Source: Enoplolaimus lenunculus (Eukaryota > Nematoda > Enoplea > Enoplida > Thoracostomopsidae). From it: 64,000 bases of DNA. The stretch spans positions 1 to 64,000 of the forward strand of contig JASANG010001613.1 of the NCBI GenBank assembly GCA_030248215.1. The letters are read 5' to 3'. The notes below the pieces were generated by a model, which saw only the letters and a program-made list of their open reading frames with translations, made no database searches and had not been told where the DNA came from. Position numbers and translations under genes: made by a program. Shown piece after piece: positions 60,445 to 64,000 of this stretch (positions within the stretch are counted from its first letter, which is position 1; each line of letters begins with the position of its first letter).

Positions 60445-60798
60445 TTCTGAACTCAAATTCTAGTCACATCTCTGTCGAAAACTTTGTGGATATCTTACAA
60501 ATAGCAAAACCAGTTGGGGTATAAGATATCGTGTGTTAATTAAAACGCGCATTATTTTGGTGGAACAACACGCGAACGGGTCGCTGGTTCCTTAACAATG
60601 ACAATGACTAATGAAGATACAGGGTCCAATGACACGAAAGGGAACAAATTTTATAGTACTTTATTACAGTTGTATGTACAGATACGGGCAGTCAGGTCTT
60701 GCCGGGGCTTCAATTATGAACAACGGAGAGGGGACCAGTAACCCAATGGCGCTCTTTGGTGAAGGATTGTATGGTGAGAAAATTTTGCTTGCCCCGTC

Positions 60799-61029
60799 GG
60801 CCCATGTTACTTTTAAGGCCGTCCCGGTTTCTGGTGGGTCTTTAAATGAGTAGGCTTACAGCCTAGACTACATTTTTTGCTTAGGCTTAGGCTTAAGTTT
60901 AGGAATACCCTTTTGCAACGCTTAGGCTTAGGCTTAGGCTTAGGAATACGCTTTTGCAACGCTTAGGCTTAGGCTTAGGTTTACGAATACGATTAATCTA
61001 TTGCTACGGCCGTAGAATTAACGTTGGCC
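60799..61029 (-). mobile_element. Family A MITE (GTTACTTTTAAGG subfamily), reverse orientation
   Basis: Perfect 8-bp duplication GCCCCGTC at 60791-60798 and 61030-61037. Starts GGCCCATGTTACTTTTAAGG. The interior repeats TTAGGC hexamers with GGAATACGCTTTTGCAACGC spacers. A small ORF overlapping the right end is not a gene. Confidence 0.9.
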
Positions 61030-61854
61030 GCCCCGTCTATAAATCTTTCTGCCCTAACAACAATTCCGAGTAAGGACTTGGGGCAGATATCTGTTTGGTA
61101 CTTGGTTGTTACACGCATTGTCTTATGGGCTTTGACGGGTTGTGTATTATTAACCTTGTATGGACTATGCAATGAGAATCCCAACAACATCTGTGTACGT
61201 GAGATAATACAAAGTAAATGCGTCGCATCCCAAGCCGTAATTCAGCCCAATTCCGAGTTGGGTTAGTCCAAGACGGAATTACGACTTGAACTATTCCGCT
61301 CCGTAATTCTTTCTCTGCTACACGTGTACACGTTGTGATTGGTTGCTACCTTAATTGCACACTCCAATACGATTAGTTGATGCAAATACTCGTTTATGAT
61401 TGACTAAGTAAGCGCTACAGCTGAGTTACGATTTATCAAGTAATCATTGAGAAAACGCACAGCTTTATTAGACATTACGACTTCGGCTGCGACATATATG
61501 TAGTGTTTAGCAATCTACGCATACGGGTTTACCAAAATTTCCACAAAACGTGGTAACTTCGTGGACTTCAAGCGACAAGCTTGTCCAATCGAATGGTAAC
61601 CGTAAGCGCTTTACACCCGAGTTTCTCGAATTGGAGACAGTTTCAAATTGAATGTTAGTTGGAAATATAGAAAATATTCATGCGAGAAAGGGTTAACAAA
61701 TAATCAGCTGAAACTCGAAGCAAGCTGACGGCAGAAAAAGTCTTTCCTGGCAAAGTAAAAAAATTTCTAGAATTTTGAACTAGCATCGGTATAAATTTTA
61801 ATAGGTCCAATTATCCCGGACCCGTGGCCGACAGGAGGCCACAGTAGAAACACA

Positions 61855-62115
61855 GCAAGTTTTTGCTGCGAGAACTTGTAGCTACAACTTGCACATGCAG
61901 GTTTTTTTCCAAAATCGCATTCGAAAAACTTGCAACTGCAAATAATTCATTAAAAATCATAGTTAGGAATTTAGTTTACACGTGCGAATAACCATGCCAG
62001 TTCACCGAATTTATTGCAGCTGCTTTCTCATTGGCTGATCGAAAAATGCAAGTTCTGCTTGCAATTTGCAGCTGCAAGTTCTCGCAACAAAAACTTGCAC
62101 GTGTGAATAGGGCTT
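61855..62115. mobile_element. CAGCTGCAAGTTTT element
   Basis: Contains GCAAGTTTTTGCTGCGAGAA at the left and its near complement GCAGCTGCAAGTTCTCGCAA, AAACTTGCACGTGTGAATAG at the right. Fragments of the same family are at 27740-27858 and 9623-9690 (TXNL1 intron 3). No ORF. Confidence 0.6.
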
Positions 62116-62530
62116 AATGTTTAGTCTGTGCTTCACTGCTGTATCAATCCAGTAAAGGCGGTCTGAGTTCTTTTATTTACCTTTATGGTGTAAGCATCTT
62201 GATGTCTGGATTGAGTTATAGTCTACATTATCTCATAAATTAGGCTACGAATATGGCTTAATGCTTAATATTGAATTAAGTACGTTCCGTATAACTACCG
62301 TCTACAGAAAACTCTTATTTGAATGGTTCTTTTAGCGGATATAACGCGTGCACACCTCGCTGGCTGCCCGGAACACGTCAACAAATCATTAGCATAGGTT
62401 GGAAAAAACAGCAAACGAATTAGGCAAATATTAATTAATTGTACAAGTCTATGTTTTTGTCGAAAGTGTTTGTTTGTAAACAAATTTAGCTAATTTTAGT
62501 AAAGTTTAAAGGTAATAGTGAGAATTTTTT

Positions 62531-62775
62531 CATTATCCCTTTGTTACATGAATATTTTCAATTTCATATGAGATGTAATATCAAACTAAGATTCGATCCT
62601 CAGTATCTCGGGTGGGAGGTGTTTACGATGACCGCTCAGCTATAGGAGCTTGACTATCGAGCCCGAGGTGGCTGTCACGTCTTGTAGAGATTTTGCACTG
62701 CGTATATATGTTACAATTGTTAAACACTGCTCGCAGTGTCTGTGTTGCTCGTAAAGGGTTTAAGAGTGATATCGT
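62531..62775 (-). mobile_element. tRNA-box MITE
   Basis: Left repeat TATCCCTTTGTTACATGAAT, right end TCGTAAAGGGTTTAAGAG. The tRNA-like segment is decayed at the B box (minus sense GGATCGAATC). Confidence 0.7.
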
Positions 62776-64000
62776 GTGGTGAAAATCTACGTTGTGCGAT
62801 TGTATTGTTGAATTTGCACAGGACTTACAAGGACGTCCGCAGAAAATTATATTACGGAAGCGCCATATTTTTTTTTGAAAGCCCCTATGATTACAATTCA
62901 TGATTGTTTACTTTTAGACCGAGTTTATTTCAGGATCAACCAGTCGAATTTGGGGGAGGGGCCACGGCCCCCAATGCCTCCCGTGGGGACACCCTTGAAC
63001 ACCTGGTACTAAATCATGAATACACCACCAAAAAAGGGCTAAACAAACCAAAAAATGTCTAGTCTCTACAACATCGAATTTCAGAAAAATTTAGCTTTGG
63101 AAAGTTATTGCGGAGTAAACTCGATCCGGTGGGGGAAAAGTGGCACGTGACGCAAGGTTTTAAAAAGTTAGGCGATCAGCCAATAAGCTCACAGTGGACG
63201 CTAGAAACATTTGAAGGGATCAGCCTGTGACATGGCCCGTGCCCAGCCCAGGATGTTTTAGGGGAACAACAATTTTTTTGGACCGGAGCATGCGGGGAAC
63301 TGGCAGGAAATAGAAACCAGGGGCTAACCATTCTCCAAGAGACGTTTAAAGTTTATCCGTTCGTTTCCGTGACCTTGAGCCCACTGTTCCCTTCCCGGAT
63401 ACGGTCCCGTACCTGCCTCAAAATCGCCTACAAAAGCGGTCTAAGGATACCGTGAGGACGCGTCGTTATTCTGCTACGCTCCGATAGAGTAACAATGGAA
63501 ACTTAGGATTCCGGGTATCCACTAAAATTCGTCACCTACAACCTGTCGCCCAACGGTGTCCTAAAAGCTTCTGAATAAATCTAAGCATAATCCAAAGCGT
63601 AAATCCAAGCCTATGTCTAAGTCTAAGCATAATGATGAGCGGCGAATTGTCGAATCGACGATATTTCAGATTACAAGTTGTCGGGCGACGAATTGTCGTG
63701 ATACTCGATTCTGCACCGGGTTAGGTAAAAGGCAAAGGGGGTGCGTTCTCAAAATTGACACATTCACGGAACATATGCTGGTCAATATATGACCAATATG
63801 CTTAGGCGCTGGGCGCACCTCGAAAATGTCTTGACACCCTCGCCTGCAGCTTGTAATTTTCTGACAGACATCCTACTTCGGCAAGTAAAGTATGTTACAA
63901 TTTTTGGCTTTGAAAAATTGTTGTTCGTCTATAAATTCACGTAATTTATTAGTTTGCATTGCGTTGCGTTGAACTCCAATCTAAAATTAGCTTAAAAACG
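62776..64000. other. No gene seen at the right edge
   Basis: Mixed-composition sequence with a family A-like trace at 63570-63640 (CTAAGCATAATCCAAAGCGT). No exon could be supported. Confidence 0.4.

Noticed and set aside
24316-61029. True chromosome telomere or nematode origin from TTAGGC
   Set aside because: The hexamers are interspersed inside transposable elements, mixed with variants and spread along the window, so they do not mark a chromosome end or identify the phylum.

Overview
This is an AT-rich nuclear window from an intron-rich animal genome. All introns I could resolve are GT-AG. The recognisable genes are VPS29, TXNL1, ATF6 and UFM1, an astacin protease with ShKT modules, and a secreted H-type lectin. 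These families together indicate a metazoan. The presence of a coiled-coil H-type lectin and an astacin-ShKT protein would suit an early-branching or marine invertebrate, but I cannot name the taxon.

Layout: VPS29 (-) at 2.8-4.4 kb; TXNL1 (+) at 8.0-12.2 kb; ATF6 (-) at 14.1-20.8 kb; a repeat block at 21-25.5 kb; the H-type lectin (+) at 25.7-27.2 kb; the astacin gene (-) at 29.1-33.2 kb; a chain of candidate exons (-) at 34.8-38.1 kb that begins with a signal peptide and may be the 5' part of the astacin gene or a separate secreted-protein gene; an unrecognised first exon (-) at 41.0 kb divergent from UFM1 (+) at 41.2-43.7 kb; and an unrecognised ORF (-) at 44.4-44.8 kb. From 45 to 64 kb I see no convincing gene, only transposon-derived sequence and anonymous AT-rich DNA.

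The genes are mostly unrelated housekeeping genes: retromer (VPS29), a proteasome-associated thioredoxin (TXNL1), and two genes tied to ER stress (ATF6 and UFM1, the ufmylation modifier). They do not form an operon-like system.

The most unusual content is the set of short non-autonomous DNA transposons. Family A (about 18 copies) has hAT-type ends (GGCCCATGTAAAG), 8-bp target duplications, and an interior made of telomere-like TTAGGC/GCCTAA hexamers. Family B (11 copies, 10 of them within 30.5-38.5 kb) is an approx. 250-bp palindrome-rich element built of GAGTTGA/TCAACTC motifs. Its ends (CACTGTAAATTCC / GGAATTTACAGTG) resemble splice sites and abut the donor sites of four exons or candidate exons, so it may act as an introner-like element. 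Further families are a TA-flanked GGTGAGTCA element (C), a TA-flanked GTAGTGACCC element (D), a CCGGAA-rich hAT element (E), a GGATCC element with a nested insertion (F), a TIR element that carries tRNA-like pol III boxes, and a tRNA-derived SINE. Family letters are my own labels.
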